From positions 14,893,456-14,957,455 of the forward strand of contig NC_051095.1 of NCBI RefSeq assembly GCF_901709675.1: a DNA stretch of 64,000 nt. The letters are read 5' to 3'. The number at the start of each line of letters is the position of its first letter. Within the stretch, counting starts at the first letter, position 1. Under the pieces are notes generated by a model. That model worked only from the letters and a program-made list of their open reading frames with translations. It had not been told where the DNA came from and did no database searches. A program made the position numbers and the translations under genes. Source of the stretch: Syngnathus acus (taxonomy: Eukaryota; Chordata; Actinopteri; Syngnathiformes; Syngnathidae). This document shows, one piece after another, positions 23,400 to 36,800 of the stretch.

Positions 23400-26300
23400 T
23401 CATATGGCAGCTGATGCATTGATCAAAGATGAGAAAGAGAATGGGTGTAGCTTGTAGCCTGTGCCACTGTAGAACTTGTTCTGGAACTCCACCCTGGAAG
23501 AAAAACATTCAATGGCCACACCATTTTAAAGACTACCTGTTGACAATACAATGACATCCAGCTCTGCTTTAGACACATAGGAACATTTCTTTAAGCAGGG
23601 TTACTCAAAGATTCTGGGTCTTTTGACCTCTTGCCGAGGTCATCGAGAGGGAGGGAGCTACAAATGCTGCACTCATGCAGGGATGTCAGATTTATGTGAT
23701 ACAGCAATCATATCAGACCTTTTAAATTTGCCCAAAGCTATGATTGGTAGGAGTAATTTCGTATTCTGCTCACCATATGTGGGCATACACTTTTTAAAAA
23801 AAGAGATGTGACAATTTGTTGAAAATTATTTTTCTGACACCAAAGTGACAGCTTGCAGCCTCTAGTTTGAGAACCACCGAGCTAAAGCATGACAAATATG
23901 GATCAAATGAGTCAGACTGCCTTCAAAGACAGACACCAAAATAAGAGTGGGGGTAAAACAGTGATTTACCAGTGCAGACGGAGTGCGTGCAGAAAAGCCG
24001 AGAGGCCCTCCATAATCAGCAGGATGGAGATGGTCAACACAGCAAAGAAAGCGAAGACTACAAAGAGAACTGCAGAGCCCACGTAGCCCTGCCGCCTCAG
24101 GGCAATGCGCATCACCATGACCCACAACACCTCTGACAGCTCTGTGGGGACAAACAACCTCAGTCAGCTGATCTTCACTGCTTGGAAATTCCAAGTCATA
24201 TGTGGCTGAATAATTCCCGACAATAGAAAAGTATCCTTTTTAAGAGGAAGTCTGAGTGCGAGTGTAGTTTGTGTATGCGCCATGTCAGCAGCACAACTTG
24301 GTGCAGGTGTGACTAACGTGCGTGTGCCAGACTGAGGGCCCAGAGTCGCAGATAGGAGGCAGTGTTGGAGATGCAGCCCAGGCAGTATTCGATGGTGTGG
24401 ATGGCCTGATGCATGAACACGTCTGCAGCATCAAACTCCTACAGATAAAAGAACAACATTTCTGCAATGGCTTCATTCTGTTATCAAGGCCAACATAGAA
24501 AAAAAACAGCAATAGTACAATTATCCCCATAAAGTTAAAAAAAGTCCCTAAAACTCAAATTACTATTGTAATATTATGCACAACTTGAACATCAACACTG
24601 CAGCTAAAATGTATCATTTAAGTTAATAGTGTTAATAAATTGCTCAAAAACAAACAGTTCCAAAACTAATCCAAATGCAAATGTATCATAGTTATGAGTT
24701 CAATGCAATTGGCCAGTAATTAACAAATGTACTGTAATGGGGGCAAGTACAAATCTTTACTTAATTATTGGACAGAATTCCTAAAGCTTGAGGTAAGTTA
24801 AAATATAAGGTATTTTAATTTGATACGAAATGAAACTCGAGACCAACTTCCCTATGTCCCATGTCCAAAGCTGCTCAAATACATAACTGACACGTATCAG
24901 CTGACTAAAACCACATCCCTGTTTTGTTTGCTCATGATTACATAATATTACCATGAATGCAACTGTACCTAAATGAATGCTTGAAAACAAACAGTTCTAA
25001 AATATTAAATATAACTGGAGTGCAAAAAAAGACAGAAGGACTTCTGCCCTCACCTCCTCCCCAACAGAACCTCTTCGGTCCGCATCCCCATCCCGGGCGT
25101 TGGCGGCGCCGTCGTCGACCATCAGCGGGTGTCTGTCTTCTTGCAGATGCTGCAGGGGACAGAAAATCTTCACACAAAATGGACCCGCCTGAGGTCGAAG
25201 GGTTCAAGCCATAGGTGGACGAACTCACCAGCTGACGCCTTCTCCCCTTGTGTGTGCTGTATTCCAGTAGTGGTTTCCCGAGCAGAAGGACGGGAACAGA
25301 GCAGAGCGCCAGCACCACCAGCACTTTCTGAACGATAGCCTGCATCAATCGACACAACTTTGTCCTTAGTGCTTGCCTTACAGTAACTTGGTCGTGGGTG
25401 AATTTTCTATGTCCCCCAAATGTCTGCCGTAAAATACTGAATGCTATTTTGTTGCTTTTACATTACAAGGAAACTACCAGCACTAAGTCTAAGTCAATTT
25501 TTGGGATACTCAAGTCAAGTGTTACTTAAGCTGTGCGACTCAAAAATGTGCTGTAAAACAAAAAAAAGAAAAGAAAGGTTGATATACTTTAAGACACACA
25601 TACCTGTCCCGTATAAAGTGGTGGGTTGTCTTCGTTTTCTGCGAAGAGGAACATGTCTATAAAATGGATGAGGATACTGGGGGCCACTTTGGACTGGGCG
25701 GGAGTGTAAGCGATCCACTTGAAGACCACCATAAACACCAAGTATCCAAACAGACACAGCATGAAGAACAGCTCTGGGATCAGCACAAGGAACACGCTGC
25801 TCAACTTGCCAAAGTGCCTGTACGGATTCACGTCATTTAGAACACGTAGGGGTCAGTACAATGGAGGTAGGAGAGAGTGGGCGCTGGGGTGTTTGGATGG
25901 TGACTTACACGTAGTTGAAGAATGACAAAGAGACTCCAAAAGTCATGTGGATGATGCCAATGATAACGGACATCTTCATCTTGTACGAATTGAGGAAGGT
26001 TAGCTTGTTATTGGCCAACCCCCAAATCTGACCATGACACAACAGAGAAGAAAATCAATTGAGAGAAGAAAGCCTGCGGGAAAGAGAGCCGATCTACATA
26101 TTTGACAGTCGTACCGGGTCAATGCCGAATGGATAAGGACTGGTAAAGACACCAGGCACAACGGGATCCATAGACAAAAAGTTGTTCCCAGCCAGGACGG
26201 ACGAACTATAGAAAAGGCAGCAAATATAAACAATATACAAAAAACATAGGTTGTAAGATCGTATATACATTTATATATATATATAAAAAAAAAAAACTTA

Positions 26301-29300
26301 CTTCCAAATGTTTTTCTCAAACATTGGACCCACGTGCCACCCTGAACTGAATATGCTGAGCCCCCGACTGAAGCACTCGTTGTAAATGGCTCCCGTGTAG
26401 ATGGAGAAGAGTCCCATCAGCAGAATCAGATACCGACCTCCAAACATCATCTTCCAGATCTGAAAACCCAAAACGGTCACTTTTTCCCCTCACAGAAAAA
26501 ATACATAAATAAATGCACTGAAATGCTGACGAGCAAACGATTTAACAGCGTGCAAGAGTCAGATACTACATGGCAATGAAATCAAAATGTCTGACAAACG
26601 TCGCTCTTGCTTCTGCTTGACAGAGATAGCAAAAACAAAAATTGATAAGTTAACCCTCGCTGACTGACAAAGCACACATGAAGTTTTCTGCAGAACGGAA
26701 GAAAAGAAATTTGCACCAATCTGCATATTTTGCGCTCTCTTTACCATCTGAAGATGCCAGCTGAACAACTGGGCTTTTGTGAGATTTGAAATGAGCAAAG
26801 TTACACCGCAGTCTGCCACCATTATGGGGTGAACAACAGTACCGTATAGCACAATAAGACAAACTCAACTTTTAACTCGAATTTTTAAGGGCAAGGCTAA
26901 AAAATAAGTTTGAAATTATATCATTAGAATGTTTTGGGATATGTACTCAAATTTTAGCCTTCGGCAAAAATAATCACCCACGCAAAGGATCATAACTCCC
27001 CAAACTTTAGTGTACCTCATTATTGCTACTTCTCATCTTAGGGTTGTTCTCCTCGAGAACCATCCAAAGGCCGCCCAGGGTCATTAGCAGACCATGACCC
27101 ACATCCCCAAACATCACAGCAAACAGGAAGGGGAATGTAATTATGGTGTACATTGCTATGGAGACATAAGGAAGACGAAATATGAGAACAGACTTAGAAA
27201 TGACGGCTCAGTGTTTACGATGGTTTATGGCGATGTACCTGGATTGACCTCCCGGTAGCTCGCCACGCCGTAAGCATCCACAATGTTCTGGAAACCAGTG
27301 GTGAAAGAGTTGAGCGGAAACAGGGTAGGCGGAGAGGTGGATGAAGCCAAGCGGTTGTAGAAGGAGTCAACACCACTGCCGCTTTTCCTCTGAGGAGAAT
27401 GCAGGCGTTTGATTCAGTTTGGTGTTTATCTGTGGAGGGGTCGCAAGTTCCAACTGATGTCTCACCCCTCCCTCTCTCAGGGCGCTCTGCAGCTCAGGCA
27501 GCTTGGCGACGGGACACCACGCCTCAGCGATCAGGCACTTGTCAGTGACGGAGGGACTGCAGAGGTTCAGGACCATTTGGACCGCCTTGCACTTCTGGAC
27601 GCGCACCTTCCACTGGGGCAGCACAGCCACCGCCCGCACGAGGAGCTGCTGCAGGAAGGCCTCGGTCTGAGACAACACCTTCGGGGAGAAAATAACAAAG
27701 GTCAAACTGCTCAAACACTTGCTTGCTACTCATGTTCTTTTATTAGCTAAAATCAGTCCTTTCTGAAATCAATCATAAAAATCTGCTTCAATTTGAATAT
27801 GGTGTTAGAATTTGTAACATCAAGCCTATTTAATTTCAGAACATGACATGTACTCAGAAATATATTTGAATTGACATCCATTTTTTTGGACACGTACAGA
27901 TTGGATATCTTCGATTCTGCCTTGAAGTCCTTGGAGAATCTCCTCTCTCTCAGCTGTGTTCTCAGGATACGTAAAAGTCTGCGTGCGGAAGCTTGCCGCA
28001 AAGTGAACACAGAAGATTAACAAGCTATGTGCCGTAGATGCCGAAAAGCAAAGAGTCGCAGATTTACCCACCAGTCGCAAATCTTTTTCACTTTCTGTCC
28101 TATCTGGTCCCCCCAGTACGAAATGAGGAAGACCGTCCACTGCACCATCTCACCCTGCAGATGAAATCAATTCCCGTTAGAACACAAAGTCAGAGATAAC
28201 TACGGTTTCCCGTATCCCTGTTCCCACCGTGTCTGGGTGCTCGAGACGATCCTCCATTTCTCTGAAATCCACAATGATGTAACCACGGCACGCTCGCCAC
28301 AGCAGGCGCTCAAATGAGGGGACCCTCCACGGGTGGACCACTCCCGCGACAAAACTGAAAGAGTTCAATAATACAACCGATAACATCAGCCTTTTGTTTC
28401 TCAATCATAAAGCATACATACAAATCAGGAAAACAATGTCACATGTTTTGGTTTTTAGCATTAGTTTATGTGGTTCCTTCTGGAAGGGTGGTGTGGACAA
28501 TGGACATGTTTGATGCCGGAGGCGCATGACCCGAGGGAACATGCCAGCTGGTCGAATAAAGTGTAATTGCACATCCATTACAGTAGTTGGCAGTGGCATT
28601 TTCATTGCCAGAGGCAGTATTAGGTCTAAGATGGAAAAGGTTTGGCTCATTCCCAGCCTCAGCATTCTCCCCAAATGTCCACCACTGCATTACAGCTTTG
28701 TGCATTTCTTCAAGAGCACACGTTCATTGGCCATGAATGATAACTTGAGCATCGAAAGCAAACGCTGCTGAAGCAAATTGCTTGCAGCACCTGTATTATT
28801 TATTATTTTGTATTATTTATTGACTATAAAAAACAATTAATCAACAGAACATAACCGTTTGTCCGAGGACGGGGCAGGAGATACAAAGTGCAATGAATAC
28901 ACCAAGGAGAAATGTTTAATGGGGATTAAAAGAACGGTGGAGATAGACTAAAAAATGTTGAGGAAAGCGTGCTTTGCTTTACACTATGATGACACGACAA
29001 CATGTACCTCAGGTGGACATCGCGGTGGTTTTCAAACAGACCTTGGTTTTCCAGGATAGACAGAGGCGCCTGGGCGAAATCCAAAATGAAACAAGCATTC
29101 GTTAGTGTCGCATTGGGATTTGATAAGGATGACAGAGGCATGCTTCATGCTGTCATCACCTGCGAGGTTGTAAGAGAGTGTGCTCTGGTCAGCACTCCTC
29201 TGTACTGGCACAGCTGGGTCAGCTGAGCTCGAAGACTGTCTCTGTTTCTGGATACCTTAGGTTAGAATAGAAACAGACAAGAATAAGAGTACAATTCAAG

Positions 29301-30370
29301 ATTTTCTTTCTTCTTGAGATCAAAACGTATGGTGAGGTGTTTCAGCTCACTTCTCGTAGCTCTCTGGCCAGCCTCTCGCTTTCCTCCTCTATGGTGATGA
29401 GCTCGCGGGGCTGGGGGGCTGAAGGCGTCGGACAAGGAGGGGGAAGGGGCCCCTTCAACGGAGGGGACAGGGATCGATTGATCTCCTGCTCTAGGAATGC
29501 TGGAGCGCAAACAAAACGGATCACATTACTTAGGAGAGTGAAGTAGATTTCAAAAAGAGAGAACACATCTGTAGAGATGTGCACGCATCAAAATATTTTT
29601 ATAATAAGCATATAATCATGATGATGTAGTTTATTTAGTTGTGTGATGTTATATTGCGTCTCGTTTCATATTAATGGTTTCGTAATCGTGGTATTAAGAG
29701 GAAGATTGGGTCAGGGATGTCCCTGCTGGTACCAAAAACATGACCTACCACTGCTATCTGGTAAGATCCAGTAAAATAATTGTGGCAATATCAGCACTAT
29801 TATTAGTGTGTAAGTTGAAAACAGAACAGGTAAATACTCACAAAATGTTTTCTCAAGCTCTTCACATCGTCTCACCTCACCAACAAATTTCCTTTGAAAG
29901 GCATTCACGTTAGGATTTAACTAAAAAAGCAGCGGAAAGAGGAAGAAAGGGTTAAGTCACAAGGGAAGAGGAAAATATTACTATTGGGTGAATCAAATCC
30001 AGCATCTTGGAATCTACACATGATGTGTCATAGTAAATAGATTAGCACTACATAATAATAACGAGTGAGGGTCCAATTTGAACACTTGAAAGAGGAAATA
30101 AAATGAAGCTGACTGTGTGTGTTGCAGGCTGAGAAGAGGATAGGACTAAGACACATGGACAGAAAACTAAATTCATCTGTACAGTGCATGACAGTTTACG
30201 AGGCTAGCTGTATGATTCTCGTCTCCCTGAACTCTGAAGACCATGTGGCTCACATCTCTGAACTCCACCAAGCCCAGCTCCCCCAATTCGCTGACACAGT
30301 TGTAGGCCGACCCGGACTGGAGGAAGAGCTGCACCAGGCACACCTCCTGGCTGCGGAACATGGCGCCCAT
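23400..30370 (-). CDS. tcirg1: V-type proton ATPase 116 kDa subunit a, isoform 3
   Basis: Twenty coding exons, 5' to 3': 30370-30254, 29920-29842, 29499-29351, 29255-29160, 29069-29008, 28354-28228, 28154-28072, 27991-27898, 27678-27466, 27389-27239, 27155-27016, 26459-26302, 26205-26115, 26027-25909, 25817-25604, 25339-25229, 25149-25054, 24438-24318, 24141-23970, 23493-23400. They join in phase to 828 residues (human 830). Subunit a carries the proton half-channels of the Vo sector; isoform a3 serves lysosomes and osteoclasts. The N-terminal [10 protein letters not shown] and VEFRD choose a3 over a1/a2. The membrane half shows [37 protein letters not shown] and [20 protein letters not shown]. 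Arg731 in that last motif is the arginine essential for proton transport. An untranslated first exon probably ends at 31384 and is spliced to an acceptor at 30377. Confidence 0.95.
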
Positions 30371-31381
30371 GGCTGCCTGCACAACAACGAAACCAAACAA
30401 TCTCATTCTATGTCACATCCAACAAGGTTGGCAAACTTGGCACTTTACGCAAGGTTTTAGGTACAACTGAGTTAGTCATGGACAGGAGGGAACAAAAATG
30501 TTGCTTTTTTTAAAAGTACTTTTTGCAGTGGTGGGAAGTAATGATATACAAATACTGTTACTGTATTATTCCCCCTCTTCCCCTTACATTTCAGCGTCTG
30601 TACTCCCTTAAGTTTACCAAAATACAGGACCAATACATCTGTTGTTAATTTAAAAAAAAAAGAAATTCCATTTAAGAACAGAGTGGAAGTTGTTTTATCA
30701 GGTTTTTTTTTGAGAGCGAAAGCAAATATGAGCAGACATAATTTAATTAAGTGTCAAAGGGGAAGCACAAAGTTCCCCTTAGTGTAATCAGAATATTCCA
30801 CTCTTGCATAAAGAGCTCAATGGGCTGTCTGAAATCTGATGGATTTCATTTCATGCCTATAAACGCTCATCTGAGATTCTTCAAACTAAACCAAATTTCA
30901 GTTTTGTTTCAAATTTTGATATATTTTAAAATATTTGAGACTGCTGTTTAACATAGGGATGGACAAGTTAGCGACTCTTTGATTACGTTGAAAACATGAG
31001 TGCAGTGATTTTCTAATATTTTAATTAATATTGATTTTGTCCTTACGTACAACAAAATGCTAACAGTGAGTGCAACCAATATGCATATATATATATTTTT
31101 TTTTTAAACAGAATGAAACTCAAGGCTTCTTTAGTCCCCTGTAATGACTCATACGTCAACTGGGTCAGTTGTTTTCTGTCACGCCGTACCAATTGAAACT
31201 GAGACGGAACCTTATAAAGTAATCAACAAAACATTCTCGTCAGTGCATCATTTGTAGGAAATATATTTCGTGACAAGGGCTTGTAATTTGCGTTTATTAA
31301 CGTTTCAAGCCACAAATACTCAGACGAAACTCTGCACTTTATATTATCTAAAAGACAAAGAACGTTTATAATGGCTCGCTC

Positions 31382-31622
31382 ACCCGTTTCTTCTCGTTCA
31401 ACACTGCCGGTCTCGAAGCACTTTTGTCATAAACGTCGTCCCCACCGCGTCGAAGCAGGCGACTCGTTGAAAGCCAGTCGAGTGATTTGACTCACACTTC
31501 CCGTTTGGGAAAGTCACGTTACTCCAATCTCACGTGACTCCGAGAGGCGCCCGCCACGACATGCGACCGCCATCTTTTACCGTAATGTTCGAAACCTGCG
31601 AAATGAAATATTCATCACGTGG
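31382..31622 (-). promoter_or_regulatory. Putative tcirg1 promoter and untranslated exon with CLEAR-type E-boxes
   Basis: On the minus strand a consensus donor (gaaacgg/gtgagc) ends a putative non-coding exon at 31384. Upstream of it lie TCACGTGA(C) at 31530-31538 and TCACGTGG at 31615-31622, plus a weaker GTCACGTTA near 31513. The TCACGTGA core matches the CLEAR element bound by TFEB/TFE3, known regulators of lysosomal and V-ATPase genes. The motifs are visible; their use here is an inference. Confidence 0.5.
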
Positions 31623-31897
31623 TTGAATCAAATGTGCACGAAAATCTTTGTATGCAAAACTGCCTGCCTGAGATTAGATTTCTCCATTCATCCACCCACA
31701 CGTTGTCTTAAAATTTAAATCCCATACATATAGTACAAATTTCCTCTTTACACGTGGCTAAGAACCATCTCGCTTAAAACTTTTTACCCCGCCATTACTG
31801 ACCCTTTAGGCCTGCGAGTACAACCGATCACGATCACTTTAAAACCAACCACGGCTGCATACAAAGTGCAGTGCACACAGAAAAAAATCAAATGGCA

Positions 31898-31986
31898 GTT
31901 GAAATAAATGAACAGTAACAATAAATAACAGTAAACTCCATAAGAAATAAATGAACAGTAACAAATAACAGTAAACTCCATAAAAC
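31898..31986. repeat. Short tandem duplication (about 43-47 bp unit, two copies)
   Basis: The unit AATAAATGAACAGTAACA...AACAGTAAACTCCATAA occurs twice in direct succession. The second copy lacks four bases (AATA) in the middle. Confidence 0.8.
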
Positions 31987-33807
31987 TGTAAACAACGTTG
32001 TGTCTCATGCCCAGACGCTTGACGGAGATTTGGCTGACTCCAAAATAAAGGGCTTAACAGAGCCAAGATGTAAGAAAGCCATACCACATAGTTTACTGTT
32101 TCTAAGTGCTGTTCTGAAAGGAGAGGCTTTATTTTTACAGAGCTGCCTTAAAAAAAAAAGCTGGATTGAACAATTTCACCAATTTTCACATTTAAAATTA
32201 TGGATCAAGTTAAAACCCAAATTCAAGAGTGCTGTCTTGATTTCCTCCGGACAAGGCAAAGGTGGCCTTAAGGAGAAAGTGTTTGATTAGCAGGACAAAT
32301 TTTTTTTGCATCGCAGTGGATAATACTGTGCTTCCTCCAGATGGAACACATGGACAGCAAATACAACGAAAACAGCAGGGCCCCCCAAAATTGAGAACTG
32401 TGGAACACCATACGATACTGGGCCAGAGTGGAACTCGGAGCAACCGAAAGCTAACGCAAAAAGTCTTGTCAAATAGTTTTGACAAATAGGGTCTTATATG
32501 AATATATACAGTATAGATACAGTATAGATATAAATACAAATATGAATACATGTACAGATACTTTAATTATACATGGATTGACAGGACGATCATTAATTAA
32601 AAACAGCATGAGACATTCTAGCGATGTGTAATGCCGGCAGTCGGGATGCTGAAGGCAGATAACGTTTGCATGAAAATAGGGACTGAAATTTGATTGCACC
32701 CCCCAAACAAAATGTTAACGCAAAACTGCAAATTCCACAGCAAGACATGTAATGCAATTAAGACTAAAGACGATTGCAAATATACATATCATTTTACATA
32801 TATTGTAAATATATGTAGCTCCTTACTTGTGTTGGATTTGCAGAGAAAGGCTTGACTCCACTTAATAAATGCCCAACCACTTAACTATCTTAGCTTAAGC
32901 TTGACTTCCAATAAACAGAACGGTTTATTCCAGACACTGGTTTGCGAGTCACCAGTCAGGAGGTTGTTTTCTTTTATGGCGCTGCCTTGGATTACTTTTA
33001 ATTGAAGGCAAATTGTTACCGACTTCAGTTATCTGTCCTTGTTGAGCAACTTGGCTGTGCAAAACACAATTTATGCCTTAATTCAATGCCAAAAAACATA
33101 ACTATAACCTAACATCAAGGCAGGATGTGAGCAGATTTTTATTGTTTTGTGATAGTAACCATATTTTAAATTTGAAAAATAAGAATGCACTGACGTACAA
33201 TTTTTTTTCAGTTTTGTAAATAATTTGGTATTTTCCAATGGCATACAAAAGATATTTTACTGTAAAAGAGCACATTGTGAGATATACACATTTGATTAGA
33301 CAGTCAACAAAAACGTGAACAAAATTTCCAATGCAAAGTAGGAAATGAAATGAGGGAAGGGCAAGAATTTAATACACCATCTTCCTTCTCTGCAATTGTT
33401 TTACTACAGAGGGACTTTCAAACTATTTTAACTAGTCCACATTAAAAGACAAAGAATTTTACTTATGACCTATGGCCCTAGCCTCCCAACTGCTACACAC
33501 AAACACACAGAAAATATAACAGTTTAAAATCAGAGATGCTATAAAAAAACATTAAAAAAAAACACATGATGCAGCGGCTGATTTATCATTTTAACTCTCA
33601 CTGCATAAAAGGTATTGGAATTATGATGCTGAGCTTTCAAATAGATACTTTATCAACTTTTGTTTCATGCACGAGGACTAACAAATGAAATAAGCAGAGT
33701 TTGTGATTTTCTTTCAAACTAGAAATTATAGGTCTATGCCAAGTATGTATCCACAGTCTCTGGTCTACCTCAGTTGTCTCCTCATGTCATTATCAATTTT
33801 TGCTTTT

Positions 33808-36800
33808 CTACAAACTGTAAAACTTCAGACTTCGGTCCATTCCTGCAGAGCTCAGGAAACGAGCATTCTCTCCGAAGGCCACTCCGCTCACCAAACCTGT
33901 GTGATCTACAGATGCGGCAAATAAACAAATCAATGTCTGGAACAGATACAAATGTAACACATCGGACAAATATTTACTAACACAATGGCAACTGGGCCCT
34001 CACCTGTAAAATTGAGGACCTCGGACCACTGTTTGCAGATGTAGACGCGGATGTCGGACCCTCCCACAGCTAGGTAGGTACCACTCTGATCAAAGACGAG
34101 GGACTTCACCTGCAAAAGCAAGACATGAGAAATGAAAACATTGCAAACAGACTGGAATGTTTTAATGATGTTGCCATCAACACAAAGTTATCAAAGAGCG
34201 CAAGACATGTTTGTCATCACTTTTCAATCAAACCATTTATAGGGCTAATTTGACAGGCATCCTCTTTCATGGTCAAATTCCTTCGAGAACATAGTTGTGT
34301 GCAATATGAAAAAAGGGAGAGATGACTTCATGACTGAAGTTTTATTATTTACGCACCTCATAGTTGTTGTCCAGTGTGATTGTCTTGAAGTTCTTCAGTT
34401 TTCTCAGATCCCAGAGTTTCAGAGAACTGTCTTGTGCACCTAGATTACAAAAACAGAGAAGTAAATCTGATGAAACGGGTCCAAATAAAACTAGCAGCAG
34501 ATGTCAATTACAGACATTTTGACAAAGAAATTAGTAAAATAAAAAAATTAAAAAAACTGTAAGAAGTTGACACCTGTAGCCAGATAGTATCCGTTCTCAG
34601 AGAAAGCGATGGAGGTGACGGGGCCCGAGTGACCAGGGAAGTTGGCCACATTGGTACGCTCCTTCAGGTCCCAGATCTTGATCTGGGAGTCAGCAGTTCC
34701 AGTACCAAAGATGAGACCATCAGGGTGGAACTGAGCACAGGTGAGTGCTGTGGAAGAGGAGAGCCAAGGGGGTGTGTGAGCAATAGGAGATGAGCTCCTC
34801 TATTAAAAATGCCCAAGACACACTGGCGCTTACCACAGCCGGCACTTTCATCGGTGACCTTTGTGAGGACCTGGCCAGTTTGGATGTCAGAGAAGGCCCA
34901 GTACTGCACAAGAACCATGAGGGACAAACAAAGCCAAATCGCCACAAATTAATGCTGCTATGAGGTCATGTTAGTCACATAAGTGATGTAATCCATTTGA
35001 CATTTTTCTTTTTTGACTGAAACAGCACACATACCTGATCCTCAGAAGAGCTGAGCAGGTAGTCCCCAGTAGCATGCAGAGACAGTCCAGTAACACCTGC
35101 CTCGTGAGCACGCACCACCTGGACACAGTTGCCCCCGGTGACCGACCACACGCGGATGGTGGTGTCGGGAGATGCAGAGAAAACCACAGACTGGAGGAGG
35201 AAAAGACAGCTACAATTATTACAGGGTAGACAACATCACAATGAGAAAAAGACAAGGAAAAACTAAGCAACCTGGGATGGATGGTAGATGACAGAGGTGA
35301 CCTTCTTGGTGTGACCCTTCAGTGTTGCCACAATCTGCTCCTCAGTCTTATTAAACACAACCACGTTTTTGTCAGCGCCACCTAGAGGAACAGACCACAA
35401 TTGCATCAATGTCAAGGTCCCTTGTGACTAACTGGGTCAAAGCAATTTCCAGACATGAAATTAGCCTACCAGTGAGGACTTTGTTGGTGTCCGAGGGACA
35501 CAGATCCAGAGCAAGAATACCCGGCACACTGGCACTATGAAGACCCTGAAAGCAGAACCAAAGTTTTCTCTCCTGGTTTCCTGTCATCACCCCCAACTTG
35601 TTTCTACAGAGCAATACAAGTCACTGCAGTAACACTAGTCAGTGTGGTAAAGCATCAAAGCACTCTAAGAAACAGTGGACTCCAAATAATTGCCTTTCAT
35701 CTATAAACACTTACAGCATGAGAGGCCACTTGGCGGTATCTGCCGAGATCTTCAGATCTAACCAGCTCCTCTGGAACAGTTTTTCCTCTCTGGACAAAAG
35801 ACAATTAAGTTGAGAGAACTTTACAAATATTTATATACCGTATTTTCCGCCCTAAAAGGCGCACCTAAAAACCTAACATTTTCTCAAAAGCCGACAGTGC
35901 GCCTTATAGGCCAGTGCGCCTTATATATGGATCAACTGATGAATTTGTTGATCCATACTGGTTGTACACAGTGCTCTGCCAAAATGTTTCAGTACGTTTT
36001 AGTACGACTAGTAAATTACAAGGTCGCATCGCTTCCCAGCATTACGGCAACTGTAGTCAGGGGGCGTCACCGAATAGCTGTTGTACCCGCGAGGCTATTT
36101 CATGTCAAAATAGGCTGCTCTGTTAATGTTTCGAGTAAATCTACTGATCGATATGGAAGGGAAACATAGGTAAGTAGTACCAATGCGTTAGATCGAACTT
36201 TAGTCAGTTCCGATCATTTTATAGGAGATCGTTTGAGAAACGCGATTGTTTACACTTTGCTGAGGCTCATGGGAGATTGCGAGCTGAGGCTCGTGAGACT
36301 TTGCGGATGGCTAATGCTATTGCGATAGCTGCTATACGTACCAGGCTATTTCATGTCAAAATAGGCTGCTCTGTTAATGTTTCGAGTAAATCTACGGATC
36401 GATATGGAAGGGAAACATAGGTAAGTAGTACCAATGCGTTAGATCGAACTTTAGTCAGTTCCGATCATTTTATAGGAGATCGTTTGAGAAACGCGATTGT
36501 TTACACTTTGCTGAGGCTCATGGGAGATTGCGAACTGAGGCTCGTGAGACTTTGCGGATGGGTAATGCTATTGCGATAGCTGCTATACGTACCAGGCTAT
36601 TTCATGTCAAAATAGGCTGCTCTGTTAATGTTTCGAGTAAATCTACGGATCGATATGGAAGGGAAACATAGGTAAGTAGTACCAATGCGTTAGATCGAAC
36701 TTTAGTCAGTTCTGATCATTTTATAGGAGATCGTTTGAGAAACGCGATTGTTTACAGAGGGCTCGTTGGTTATTGGCTAGTGGATGCATACCGCAACCCT

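Larger units (their letters stand above)
30371..33807. other. tcirg1 5' intron, promoter and intergenic space to prpf19
   Basis: 30377-31384 is best read as the first intron of tcirg1. 31385-31620 is the likely untranslated first exon and promoter. The rest is AT-rich, with a short tandem duplication (31898-31986) and poly-A/T runs, ending in the prpf19 3' UTR. A G/C-richer patch at about 32230-32470 shows no protein similarity I recognise. No further gene is seen. Confidence 0.5.

Noticed and set aside
28430-28760. Open frames in both directions within a tcirg1 intron (28.4-28.8 kb)
   Set aside because: Neither joins the tcirg1 exons in phase nor resembles a known protein; treated as intron.
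33888-33905. Alternative acceptor (cacacag/gtttgg) for the last prpf19 exon
   Set aside because: Using it keeps the phase but drops five residues (DHTGL region shortened) that the family retains. The upstream ctgtag acceptor restores them.
36093-36756. Regularly spaced repeats that could suggest a CRISPR array
   Set aside because: The unit is 251 bases with no unique spacers, lies inside a eukaryotic transposon, and the window is vertebrate.
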